From assembly GCA_035630195.1 (NCBI GenBank), contig DASQLD010000587.1, positions 1 through 22,165 of the forward strand: a DNA stretch of 22,165 nucleotides, in the 5' to 3' direction. Under the pieces are notes generated by a model. It made no database searches. It was given only the letters and a program-made list of their open reading frames with translations, and was not told the DNA's origin. The DNA is from DASQDN01 sp035630195. Lineage in GTDB: Bacteria; Acidobacteriota; Terriglobia; Bryobacterales; Bryobacteraceae. Both the position numbers and the translations under genes were made by a program. Shown here in pieces: positions 15,889-22,165 of the stretch (position 1 is its first letter; each line of letters starts with the position of its first letter).

Positions 15889-16524
15889 ATGAATACCGTT
15901 CAGAGAGTTTTTCTGCTTATGGCCCGAGCAGATCGTTTGGGTGTTGCCGTCGCTCGGTTCGGACTCGTTATAGTCCTGTTGTGGATTGGCGGCCTTAAGA
16001 TCACCAAATACGAAGCGGAGGGAATTGTTCCCTTTGTGGCAAATAGCCCGGCCATGAACTTTTTCTACACCTACGATGCGCCGGAATATAAGCAACACAT
16101 GAACCGGGAAGGGGAACTTGTTCCAGCAAATCAGGAGTGGCATGAGGCAAACAATACTTATGTGTTCGCCTACGGTTTAGGCGCAGTAATCGTCGGATAC
16201 GGGTTGCTGCTGTGTTTCCACCCGTGGCTGCCGCAGGTTGCCGCTGTTGGCAGCTTCCTCGTCTTCATCATGTCATTGGTGACCCTGTCATTCCTGGTGA
16301 CAACACCGGAAACGTGGGTACCGGCGCTTGGCGGCGCGAACCATGGCTTCCCCAACTTGAGCGGGGCCGGCAGACTTGTGATCAAAGACGCCATCATGAT
16401 GGGCGCAGCGCTGGTTACGATGGCCGATTCGGCACAAGCCTATCTTCGCTCGGATAAAAAGCCTAATGCCGCATCGTCCGATTTATCACCGGCGAAAGAA
16501 CCCCTACTGACGAGTTGGGGATGA
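15889..16524 (+). CDS. DUF417 (YkgB/RclC-like) inner-membrane protein
   Basis: A 211-residue membrane protein with four hydrophobic segments (about residues 20-38, 88-107, 112-133 and 165-185). DUF417 hallmarks are visible: RFGLVIVLLWIGGLKITKYEAEGIVPFV with the small-residue glycine pair, then LVTTPETWVP, then LSGAGRLVIKDAIMMGA near the C-terminus. In E. coli the homologue RclC belongs to the reactive-chlorine resistance operon controlled by the AraC-type RclR. The adjacent AraC gene here suggests a similar regulated stress function, but no RclA or RclB homologue is in the window. It carries a polar C-terminal tail (about 187-211). Confidence 0.9.
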   Translation: MNTVQRVFLLMARADRLGVAVARFGLVIVLLWIGGLKITKYEAEGIVPFVANSPAMNFFYTYDAPEYKQHMNREGELVPANQEWHEANNTYVFAYGLGAVIVGYGLLLCFHPWLPQVAAVGSFLVFIMSLVTLSFLVTTPETWVPALGGANHGFPNLSGAGRLVIKDAIMMGAALVTMADSAQAYLRSDKKPNAASSDLSPAKEPLLTSWG

Positions 16525-16538
16525 TGAAAACGATCTTT

Positions 16539-16567
16539 GCCAAGGGAGTGTAAAAGCAAACCTTGGC
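16539..16567 (+). terminator. Hairpin after the DUF417 gene
   Basis: GCCAAGG pairs with CCTTGGC around a 15-nt A-rich loop, starting 14 bp after the stop. No T-run follows. The remainder of 16525-16787 shows no gene or repeat I can support. Confidence 0.4.
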
Positions 16568-16787
16568 GGGGCTGACGGAAGAGGCTCGCAACTGGCGCTC
16601 GGCTCCCGGCGAGTGTCGGCAGTTTCGCCAACACCGGCCAGCGAGGTCGTCCATTTGGCGGGCAGCCCGCGACCCGTTGCCGACCGGCGTCGCGCTTAAG
16701 CGGACGCAACGCGCTGTTTCAATTGGGCTGAAAACGCCTAACCTGTCATGTCCGGTGAAGCGGTCATCCGTGATTTCCAAAGGACTC

Positions 16788-17138
16788 TCAGAGATTTTGA
16801 TCCCTTCTAGAAGCTAGGGCGAGTTTCTTAACGAGTCCGTCGGGGATTGGCTGGCTCGGCGAGAAGGTGACGCCAGTCTTGGTGGATTTGAGCCCGGCCG
16901 TGGCAATGTCGTCAGCATGCGACTTGATGGCGGAAGGAGATATATAGAGGCCGCATTGCTTACTGAACGCTGCATAACCCGCGATGATGGATTGTCCGAT
17001 CCTGAACCCTGGCATTTTGTAGGCGATGACTTCTTCGGCGTCAGGCAGCGCGCCCGCAAGTTGAGCGCGCAATCGAACCAGCAGAGGGCGGAGGTCTTTA
17101 GGAGCCTCGGCTATGTAGGCGTCGTGATCGGTAAACAT
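16788..17138 (-). CDS. DUF1801 (YdhG/frataxin-like) protein
   Basis: A 116-residue soluble protein of the DUF1801 family, whose members share a frataxin-like fold; some Bacillus relatives are described as iron chaperones. Family features seen: an N-terminal YIAEAPKDLRPLLVRLRAQL helix, then LPDAEEVIAYKMPGF, then IIAGYAAFSKQCGLYISPSAI, and a closing TGVTFSPSQPIPDGLVKKLAL. The length matches the short form of the family. It is transcribed alone, pointing away from the remnant mobile elements that begin just upstream of its start. The role here is unknown; metal binding is only a family-level possibility. Confidence 0.88.
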   Translation of the reverse strand: MFTDHDAYIAEAPKDLRPLLVRLRAQLAGALPDAEEVIAYKMPGFRIGQSIIAGYAAFSKQCGLYISPSAIKSHADDIATAGLKSTKTGVTFSPSQPIPDGLVKKLALASRRDQNL

Positions 17139-17214
17139 GGTCAGATCAGGCTTACGCTAGGTGACATGCAAGGCAAGCGCCTACCGTCTGAGCTTAAACC
17201 AGGTGAATGACTGA

Positions 17215-17315
17215 ATCAAGCTGGTCAAGGCCCTTGAACGGGAGAACCGAGAACACCGGCAAGCCACGAGAGCTGAACGCGCGAAGCTCGCGACATGTCG
17301 CCCAGCGTTTCTCGA
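17215..17315 (+). pseudogene. Fragment of an IS3-family OrfA transposase
   Basis: Translating from about 17220 gives LVKALERENREHRQAT, which matches the coiled-coil end of IS3-group OrfA (typically KALERENRELRQANEILRKAS). After a frame change the neighbouring frame reads ARSSRHVAQ, resembling the following ASAYFAQ segment. No start codon, N-terminal helix-turn-helix or OrfB remains, and no terminal inverted repeats were found. It lies within a 318-bp stretch without an intact gene, next to the decayed resolvase. The match is short, so assignment is tentative. Confidence 0.45.
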
Positions 17316-17357
17316 AGCGATACCATCTCTGCCACCGTACTATTGCCGGTGCGCAAA

Positions 17358-17379
17358 CGTCCGGTTTGGAACAACCGGA
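17358..17379. repeat. Perfect inverted repeat upstream of the resolvase remnant
   Basis: GTCCGGTT and AACCGGAC are exact complements separated by six bases. It lies 78 bp before the resolvase pseudogene, where a resolution site could be expected, but the spacing does not look like a typical res site. A remnant terminator or element end is equally possible. Confidence 0.45.
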
Positions 17380-17456
17380 CAAAAGTTGATTTGCTGGGCT
17401 TCCCCCGTTGCAAAAAGGTTGTGCGTTACTGAATCAACTGGCGATACATCTGAGCA

Positions 17457-17834
17457 ATGCAGGTTGGCTACGCCAGAGTCTCAACCGCCGATCAGGACAC
17501 CGCCGTCCAAGTGGCGGCGCTCAAGACGGCTGGATGCGAGCGGATCATCGTGAGAAAGCGTCCTGCGGGCATTGGGACCGGCCGGAACTTCATCGAGTCC
17601 TCGATCAACTTCGCAAAGGTGATGTGCTTGTCGTCTGGAATTCGACCGGCTCTCTCGGGCCCGAGTTCGAAGGGCAATGCTCAAAGAGCGGACAAAGGCC
17701 GGATTGAATGCTGCGCGTGAAGAGGGACAGATCGGCGGACGCCGCGCGGCTGTTCAAAATTCCATCCGGCCACTGTCAGTAGGATTCTTGCTCGGACGCT
17801 GGCGTCAGCGAGGAAGGCCAAATATGCCAAATAA
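17457..17834 (+). pseudogene. Degenerate serine resolvase/invertase
   Basis: The start MQVGYARVSTADQDTAVQVAALKTAGCERI is the resolvase N-terminus, with the nucleophile S9. The frame then shifts near 17547-17555 and continues as EKASCGHWDRPELHRVLDQL and KGDVLVVW. A base is missing at about 17640 (TGG-AA-TTC), after which FDRLSR appears in a third frame. There the central domain is lost: the sequence jumps to RAMLKERTKAGLNAAREEGQIGGRR. A second deletion near 17735 leads to ADAARLFK, and an extra C at about 17762 precedes HPATVSRILAR, the C-terminal helix-turn-helix, ending at TAA 17832. About 126 codons remain of the usual 180-190. It cannot make an active recombinase. Confidence 0.85.
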
Positions 17835-17926
17835 TGTTGACGGAACCACGCCAGTTACTTCTGAAGTGACAACACGTAATGATCCTTTCGGTGCAGAAAC
17901 GCGGTCACTCAACCGTCAGCATTCCT

Positions 17927-17947
17927 TTCCGGATGGCCATCCCGGAA
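17927..17947. repeat. Palindrome GGATGGCCATCC with extended arms
   Basis: A 12-bp perfect palindrome at 17931-17942, flanked by TTCC and CGGAA, forms a longer imperfect hairpin. It sits 33 bp beyond the stop of the minus-strand SnoaL-like gene and could be its terminator. Nothing else was recognised between 17835 and 17980. Confidence 0.35.
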
Positions 17948-17980
17948 GCTAATTCCGATAAGCTGACCCGGTCGACGCGC

Positions 17981-18418
17981 CTACGCTGCCGCGCCAATCT
18001 GACGCAAAAGGGTACTTAAATCGAAGTAAATCCGCCCCGCTGGAATTGTCTTGGTTCCGAGGTCGTATTCGTAGAAGGAGCAGCCAGGAACCTGAACCTG
18101 TTTGCCCGTTGCCTCGACGTTAGCAAAGGCGCCGGTATGTACAGCCTCAAAACTCCATTCCACTGCGACAAGGTTCTTTGCGACGGCCAAGTTCCGAATC
18201 GCGTGTACATTGCCGGGGAACGCGGCGATAAACGGCCGCACAAAATTGTCTCTCACGGCCGACTTACCTTTGAGTGTTCCTGTCGGAAGCTGGATTACGA
18301 CGTCATCTGAATAGTAGGCAAGAATCTTATCCTCGTCAGTGCCTTTCCAGGCATCGAAATACTCTTGAAGAAAGACGCGGACGTCTTCCGGTGCTGCTTG
18401 GGTAGCTGTAGCTTGCAT
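17981..18418 (-). CDS. SnoaL-like (NTF2-fold) protein
   Basis: A 145-residue soluble protein of the NTF2/SnoaL-like fold. VRVFLQEYFDAWKGTDEDKILAYYSDDVVIQLP is the characteristic first helix and strand. GKSAVRDNFVRPFIAAFPG and VAVEWSFEAVHTG follow, then YEYDLGTKTIPAGRIYFDLSTLLRQIG at the end. Members include polyketide cyclases, isomerases and many proteins of unknown role, so the substrate cannot be given. The ATG at 18418 has an excellent AAGGAG seven bases upstream and is preferred over the in-frame ATG at 18460, whose extra residues are low-complexity Ala/Arg/Lys. The gene is monocistronic and lies between the resolvase remnant and the DUF1080 gene. Confidence 0.9.
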   Translation of the reverse strand: MQATATQAAPEDVRVFLQEYFDAWKGTDEDKILAYYSDDVVIQLPTGTLKGKSAVRDNFVRPFIAAFPGNVHAIRNLAVAKNLVAVEWSFEAVHTGAFANVEATGKQVQVPGCSFYEYDLGTKTIPAGRIYFDLSTLLRQIGAAA

Positions 18419-18627
18419 CTTCTTTCTCCTTCGTGCCGCCGCGATAGCCGCGCCGTCCAAGTGTATACCGTGCGAATGAGCGCGTGCACGCAGGGCGCTA
18501 CTATGCCTGTTTCAATGACCAGGTTTTCACGCCAAGGTTCGTGAAGACGAGGTCGACGCGCCACACGAGGTCGCGCATGTCGCGGCAGTGGCAATCGTCG
18601 CAATGCCGCTCAGGAAAGCGCGCACGT

Positions 18628-19287
18628 TCATTGCGCAGAGGGCAGCCGCTTGACGCGAATCTCGCTGAAGTACCAGACGCTCTTCGGATCGTGCGCCTGC
18701 AACGCAATCGCTCCACCGTCGATTGAGAAAAGCCGTCCGGATCGGTCGTGCGGACGCTTCACGTCCGGCGGCTCGGTGTAGTCGATCACCTTCTGGTCGT
18801 CGAGTGCAACAGTGATCGTCTTGTCGATCACAATGATCCGTACCGTAAACCAGTGCGCTTCATCAACGGGCGACTTGTCGAGATCAACGACGTCGTACAG
18901 ACTTCCGGTTTTTCTTTTCTCCTTCTCTGAGCTGTTCAACTGCACTTCATATCCGTTGGCGAGATGCCGCGCAGCATCGCGCTCGGTCATGTCGGTGTGT
19001 ACGAAGATGCCGCTGTTGGAATCAGGTTCGGCGCGGACGACGGCTTCCAGTTCGAAATTCTTGAACTTCTCGAATCCTTGTTCGCGGTCGCCGACGAAGA
19101 ACAAATGGGAACGGACCTTACCCGATGCCTGCACGCGGATGGCGCCGTTCTGCACTTTGAACGAATCAGGATCCACATTGGCGCGCCATCCCGTGAGATC
19201 TTTGCCGTTGAACAGCATCTGCCATCCACCGCTCTGAGCGAGTAAGTGCGTGGCTGCAGTGCAAAGCAGGAGAATTGTATATCTCAC
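18628..19287 (-). CDS. Secreted DUF1080 (3-keto-disaccharide hydrolase-like) protein
   Basis: A 219-residue protein with a cleavable signal peptide (RYTILLLCTAATHLLAQS, residues 2-19), so it is exported. The mature part is a single concanavalin-like DUF1080 domain: WQMLFNGKDLTGWRAN at its start, FELEAVVRAEPDSNSGIFVHT in the middle, GYEVQLNSSE, the TGSLYDVVD segment, and GGAIALQAHDPKSVWYFSEIRVKRL at the end. Some family members hydrolyse 3-keto-disaccharides, and they are abundant in Acidobacteriota and Planctomycetota. No partner dehydrogenase is adjacent. The gap to the SnoaL-like gene (18419-18627) holds no gene I can support. It diverges from the aldehyde dehydrogenase gene across 142 bp. 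Confidence 0.9.
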   Translation of the reverse strand: MRYTILLLCTAATHLLAQSGGWQMLFNGKDLTGWRANVDPDSFKVQNGAIRVQASGKVRSHLFFVGDREQGFEKFKNFELEAVVRAEPDSNSGIFVHTDMTERDAARHLANGYEVQLNSSEKEKRKTGSLYDVVDLDKSPVDEAHWFTVRIIVIDKTITVALDDQKVIDYTEPPDVKRPHDRSGRLFSIDGGAIALQAHDPKSVWYFSEIRVKRLPSAQ

Positions 19288-19429
19288 AACAGCCGATCAT
19301 ACATCTTCTTACGGTTGTTGCCGATGCTGCCAATCTACTGCCTTGTTGATTGCGCCGCAGTTCCAGTTTGATCCGTGGCGCTCTTGAGAGTGATACGATA
19401 CGCACATCTCATGGAGGTAAGTGACACTC

Positions 19430-20908
19430 ATGGCTTCTTTACTGACTAAACCGGAATCCTCGGCCGCCATTGGACCCACGAAACTGTTAATCAACAACGA
19501 GTGGGTGGACAGCCGCTCCGGCAAGACATTCTCGACGATCAATCCAGCGACGGGTGACGAGATCTGCCAGGTAGCCGAAGCCGATTCGGCGGACGTCGAA
19601 CGGGCGGTTCGCGCAGCCCGTACAGCTTTCGGCACGAAGGCTCCGTGGCGCCGCATGGCTGCCGCGGAACGCGGAAAGCTTCTGAACAAGCTTGCCGACT
19701 TGATCGAGAAAAATGCCGACGATCTCGCTCGTTTGGAATCGCTGGATAATGGAAAGCCTTGGGCGGTCGCACGCGCGGCTGATCTGCCGCTGACCATCGC
19801 CTGCTACCGATATTACGCAGGCTGGGCAGATAAGGTTCAAGGCAAGACGATTCCGATTCAAGGCGATTACTTCTGCTACACGCGGCATGAGCCAGTAGGC
19901 GTAGTCGGACAAATCATTCCATGGAATTTCCCACTTTTGATGCAGGCCTGGAAACTGGCGCCAGCGCTGGCGACCGGTAATACGGTTGTGATGAAACCGG
20001 CAGAACAAACGCCTCTTACCGCATTGCGTATCGGCGAATTGATTCTCGAAGCCGGCTTCCCTCCCGGCGTCGTGAACATTCTGCCCGGTTATGGACCCAC
20101 TGCGGGGGCCGCGATCGCCGAACATATGGATGTCGACAAAGTAGCCTTCACCGGTTCCACAGAGGTCGGTCATATCATCATGCAGGCGGCGGCTCGCACG
20201 AATCTGAAGCGTGTAACCCTGGAACTGGGCGGCAAGAGCCCCAACATCGTGTTCGCCGATGCGGATATGGATGCCGCCGTCGAAGGCGCGCATTTCGCGC
20301 TCTTCTTCAATCAAGGCCAGTGCTGCTGCGCGGGATCACGAACCTACGTCGACGAGAAATGCTATGACGAGTTCGTCGAGAAGAGCGTGGCGCGCGCAAA
20401 GAAACGTTCTGTCGGCGATCCTCTCGATCCCAAGACGGAGCAAGGTCCCCAAGTCGACGCCGATCAATTCAGCAAGGTGATGAGCTACATCGAATCGGGC
20501 CGGAGCGAGGGCGCAAACCTGATGTGTGGTGGCGAACGCGCCGGGGACAAGGGATTCTTCGTGAAGCCGACCGTCTTTGCTGACGTGAAGGACAACATGA
20601 AGATCGCGCAGGAAGAAATCTTCGGTCCCGTGATGAGCATCCTGAAATTCAAGGACATTGACGATGTGGTCGAACGCTCAAACCAGACAACCTATGGCCT
20701 GGCTGCTGCCGTTTGGACCCGAGACATTGGCAAAGCCTATGCGATCGCTAATGGTGTTCGCGCGGGTACAGTTTGGGTCAACTGCTATGACGTGTTCGAT
20801 GCCGCCGCCCCGTTTGGCGGCTTTAAACAATCGGGCATCGGCCGCGAACTCGGGGAATATGGTTTGCAGCAATACACCGAAATCAAGACTGTCACCGTGA
20901 AGCTCTAA
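19430..20908 (+). CDS. NAD(P)+-dependent aldehyde dehydrogenase (ALDH1/2-like)
   Basis: A 492-residue soluble aldehyde dehydrogenase that oxidises aldehydes to carboxylic acids. Key residues counted from ATG 19430: N166 in IIPWNFP, the coenzyme-loop motif FTGSTEVG (240-247), the general base E265 in LELGGKSP, and the nucleophile C299 in FFNQGQCCCAGSRTYV. The last motif is closely similar to that of ALDH1/ALDH2 enzymes. Other family landmarks are EEIFGPVMSI and PFGGFKQSGIGRELG near the C-terminus. GGAGGT at 19413-19418 gives 11-nt spacing to ATG 19430 but only 2 nt to the in-frame GTG 19421, so ATG is preferred. The physiological aldehyde is unknown. A strong inverted repeat follows 15 bp after the stop. 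Confidence 0.95.
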   Translation: MASLLTKPESSAAIGPTKLLINNEWVDSRSGKTFSTINPATGDEICQVAEADSADVERAVRAARTAFGTKAPWRRMAAAERGKLLNKLADLIEKNADDLARLESLDNGKPWAVARAADLPLTIACYRYYAGWADKVQGKTIPIQGDYFCYTRHEPVGVVGQIIPWNFPLLMQAWKLAPALATGNTVVMKPAEQTPLTALRIGELILEAGFPPGVVNILPGYGPTAGAAIAEHMDVDKVAFTGSTEVGHIIMQAAARTNLKRVTLELGGKSPNIVFADADMDAAVEGAHFALFFNQGQCCCAGSRTYVDEKCYDEFVEKSVARAKKRSVGDPLDPKTEQGPQVDADQFSKVMSYIESGRSEGANLMCGGERAGDKGFFVKPTVFADVKDNMKIAQEEIFGPVMSILKFKDIDDVVERSNQTTYGLAAAVWTRDIGKAYAIANGVRAGTVWVNCYDVFDAAAPFGGFKQSGIGRELGEYGLQQYTEIKTVTVKL

Positions 20909-20922
20909 AACAGCACATCCAA

Positions 20923-20960
20923 TTACGGCTCCGTATAATCAATCGGTTACGGAGCCGTAA
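20923..20960 (+). promoter_or_regulatory. Twin TACGGnnCCGTA palindromes around a TATAAT box
   Basis: Two 12-bp palindromes, TACGGCTCCGTA (20924-20935) and TACGGAGCCGTA (20948-20959), are 12 bp apart. Together they form a 13-bp perfect inverted repeat from 20923 to 20960. A perfect -10 hexamer TATAAT (20934-20939) overlaps the inner end of the left palindrome. No good -35 box was found. This looks like a pair of operators for a dimeric (for example TetR-type) repressor acting on the small downstream ORF. Transcription of the pair would also form a long hairpin, so it could act as a terminator for the aldehyde dehydrogenase; the missing T-run argues against that. Confidence 0.65.
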
Positions 20961-20966
20961 CCGCAA

Positions 20967-21185
20967 ATGCGCAGTTTTACACCCCCAACTAGTGCAAAAT
21001 TCCGTTCTGAAGATTATCCTGGATGTATGAGTTCCCAACGTTTGGAAGACTTGAAAACCGGTCTGGTCAAGGATTTCGAAGCCCATAAGAATCACATCCC
21101 ACATCAAGGGCTCGTCCGTTGCAGCCTCTGCGACATGTATCAAAAAGAACTATCCCGCCTAGAGGCCTCAGAAAAAGGCCGTTAG
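20967..21185 (+). CDS. Small CxxC-containing hypothetical protein
   Basis: A 72-codon ORF beginning 7 bp after the twin palindrome. A shorter version from ATG 21027 (52 residues, SSQRLEDLKTGLVKDFEAHK onward) is the more protein-like part: charged, helical, with a single RCSLCDMYQKEL motif (CxxC) near the end. This could bind zinc as half of a site or be redox-active. GGAG at 20951-20954 stands 12 nt before ATG 20967; ATG 21027 has no clear ribosome site. No family was recognised. The operator-like repeat upstream and the clean hairpin downstream support a real transcription unit. Confidence 0.6.
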   Translation: MRSFTPPTSAKFRSEDYPGCMSSQRLEDLKTGLVKDFEAHKNHIPHQGLVRCSLCDMYQKELSRLEASEKGR

Positions 21186-21210
21186 ACCCGACAGAAACCA
21201 AAACTATGGC

Positions 21211-21238
21211 AGGGTGAGATCCCCAAAGTCCTCACCCT
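21211..21238. terminator. Hairpin between the convergent small ORF and isomerase
   Basis: AGGGTGAG pairs perfectly with CTCACCCT around a 12-nt loop, between the stop codons of two convergent genes (21185 and 21243). On the minus strand it is followed by a T-rich stretch (TAGTTTTGGTTT), fitting a rho-independent terminator for the isomerase gene and probably serving both. Confidence 0.7.
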
Positions 21239-21242
21239 ACTA

Positions 21243-22115
21243 CTACACTCCATAAGCAACCGCCAAGCGTTTCCGAACATACTCGAGATCGCGAGCCATG
21301 GCGGCCAGCTCATCCGGCGCCTGGTATTCGAGGTGTAGGCTGTACGGGCCGGGAAACTTAGCGGCTGCGAATCCAGCGAAAACCCGCTCCCAATCGACCA
21401 TTCCTTCCCCCATCGGACACCAGCGATTTTTCCACTTTCCGTCTGCGGCCTTCTCCCAGTAAAAGTCCTTGATCGCCACCATCTTTATGCGCGGCATCAC
21501 CATGTTTTGGGCTATGCGCCACCCAGCGAGTCCGCCTTCGATCGTCGCGTGACCCGGATCGAAATAATAGCCGATCCACTTCGGGTCGTAGTCGTGAATC
21601 ACTGCTCGGGTGTCCCAGACTGCTGATCCAAAGTAGTTTCCCGAGTGATTGTGCCATCCGGCAGTGACGCCGTACTCTTTGGATAGCGCGACGATCCCAG
21701 TCACGGCCTCACGCACTTTCGCGATCTCGGCCTCGATATCATCCCTCGTATACGTGTGATAGCCGACTTTCCAGTAAGGAATCTTCAGCTTCCCTGCTCC
21801 GGATAAGATTGCTTTCGCGTTAGGATCTGCGGCGGATTTGATGTCGGTCGTGATCATCGGCACGGTGAGTCCATGGGTTCGAATTGCTTCGACTGCCCTT
21901 GGCAAATCTTGCGCGGCTCGTTCGGGCAGAACGTGTCCCTTAGGCCGGACGGTAAGATCGATGCCTTGAAAGCCGATGTCCTTGGCGCGCTTTCCTAGCT
22001 CGTCATAGCCAAACTGCGCCATGTGCTTGGAAAAGACGCACACAGTCGGGAACGACGGCTCAGCAGCCGCCAGCGAGACCGCGCCCAAAACCGAAGTAAA
22101 CTCACGTCGCGTCAT
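21243..22115 (-). CDS. Sugar phosphate isomerase/epimerase-like TIM-barrel protein, exported
   Basis: A 290-residue protein of the xylose-isomerase-like TIM-barrel family. The N-terminus MTRREFTSVLGAVSLAAAEP has a twin-arginine-type signal, so it is probably exported by Tat. GFQGIDLTVRPKGHV is an early barrel strand. AGWHNHSGNYFGSA, YFDPGHATIEGG and IKMVAIKDFYW carry the probable metal-ligand His/Asp residues, and YSLHLEYQAPDE near the C-terminus carries a further Glu. Members isomerise or epimerise sugars and inositols; the substrate here is unknown. Its ATG overlaps the stop of the upstream partial gene (ATGA), explaining the weak ribosome site and implying an operon that continues past the window edge. 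Confidence 0.92.
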   Translation of the reverse strand: MTRREFTSVLGAVSLAAAEPSFPTVCVFSKHMAQFGYDELGKRAKDIGFQGIDLTVRPKGHVLPERAAQDLPRAVEAIRTHGLTVPMITTDIKSAADPNAKAILSGAGKLKIPYWKVGYHTYTRDDIEAEIAKVREAVTGIVALSKEYGVTAGWHNHSGNYFGSAVWDTRAVIHDYDPKWIGYYFDPGHATIEGGLAGWRIAQNMVMPRIKMVAIKDFYWEKAADGKWKNRWCPMGEGMVDWERVFAGFAAAKFPGPYSLHLEYQAPDELAAMARDLEYVRKRLAVAYGV

Positions 22116-22165
22116 AACTTGTAGGGGGTCCTGTATTCATACTGCAACAGTTTGTTCGCAGCAGC
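22112..22165 (-). CDS. C-terminal end of an upstream gene, partial
   Basis: Reading the minus strand from the window edge gives 17 codons, AAANKLLQYEYRTPYKL, then TGA at 22114-22112, overlapping the isomerase ATG by 4 nt. The start lies beyond the window. The ending resembles the C-termini of some Gfo/Idh/MocA-type oxidoreductases, which often accompany sugar isomerases of this kind, but 17 residues are too few to assign. Confidence 0.55.
   Translation of the reverse strand, partial: AAANKLLQYEYRTPYKL

Noticed and set aside
17194..17413. Several 60-62 codon frames on both strands
   Set aside because: Short overlapping frames without ribosome sites. The only protein-like part is the IS3 OrfA scrap already listed.
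17677..17952. 91-codon plus-strand open frame
   Set aside because: Its beginning is the resolvase remnant and the rest is out-of-frame readthrough past that pseudogene's stop.
17981..18460. Longer SnoaL-like start at ATG 18460
   Set aside because: The extra 14 residues are low-complexity and ATG 18418 has a strong AAGGAG site.
18501..18627. Minus-strand reading with a CDDCH motif (CxxCH heme-like) and DMRDLVWRVDLVF
   Set aside because: It has no supported start and runs out of the DUF1080 shadow frame. It may be a gene fragment, but the motif alone is too weak to call a cytochrome.
19487..20314. 275-codon minus-strand open frame
   Set aside because: It is antisense to the aldehyde dehydrogenase, whose motifs are complete, and it shows no recognisable domain.

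Overview
The window is bacterial, moderately GC-rich and gene-dense. It looks like an Acidobacteriota genome, possibly Bryobacterales or Solibacter-like. That placement is inferred from a hemX-hemA-hemC-cobA/hemD cluster, a small protein of the 'NGP-EGK-KHGL' type, a DUF1080 secreted protein, and a Tat-type sugar isomerase coupled to an upstream gene. No rRNA, tRNA or CRISPR array was seen.

Layout. (1) 1-4455, plus strand: a tightly packed tetrapyrrole operon of a HemX/CcsA-like membrane protein, glutamyl-tRNA reductase, porphobilinogen deaminase and a fused uroporphyrinogen-III methyltransferase/synthase. (2) 9740-4443, minus strand: a four-gene unit whose genes overlap by 4, 4 and 1 nt. It encodes an M20 dipeptidase, class II fumarase, a MoxR-type AAA ATPase and a 593-residue protein of unknown function. 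It converges on the heme operon with a 13-bp overlap of coding ends. (3) 9786-12354, plus strand: a YyaL/DUF255 thioredoxin-fold protein followed 7 nt later by thiol peroxidase Tpx. (4) 12397-14633: an accessory stretch, visibly AT-richer from about 13000. It holds a KHGL-type hypothetical, an orphan polymorphic-toxin-like C-terminal module overlapping a zinc-ribbon protein of the kind seen as immunity partners, and a DUF6941-like protein. (5) 14921-16524, plus strand: an AraC regulator and a DUF417 membrane protein, an arrangement reminiscent of rclR-rclC. (6) 16788-17980: a DUF1801 gene, then the decayed remains of mobile elements, namely an IS3 OrfA scrap and a serine resolvase with several frameshifts and two internal deletions. 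(7) 17981-22165: a SnoaL-like protein, a secreted DUF1080 protein, an aldehyde dehydrogenase, a small Cys-containing ORF behind a twin-palindrome promoter/operator, and a sugar-phosphate isomerase-like protein coupled by an ATGA overlap to a gene that continues beyond the window.

How the genes work together. The heme operon takes glutamyl-tRNA towards uroporphyrinogen III and precorrin-2, but hemL and hemB are not present here. YyaL and Tpx form a plausible redox pair. AraC and DUF417 may be an oxidant-stress unit. The 3' end carries carbohydrate and aldehyde catabolism genes. The least explained items are the MoxR plus 593-aa pair, the toxin/zinc-ribbon module, and the TACGGnnCCGTA twin operator wrapped around a perfect TATAAT.
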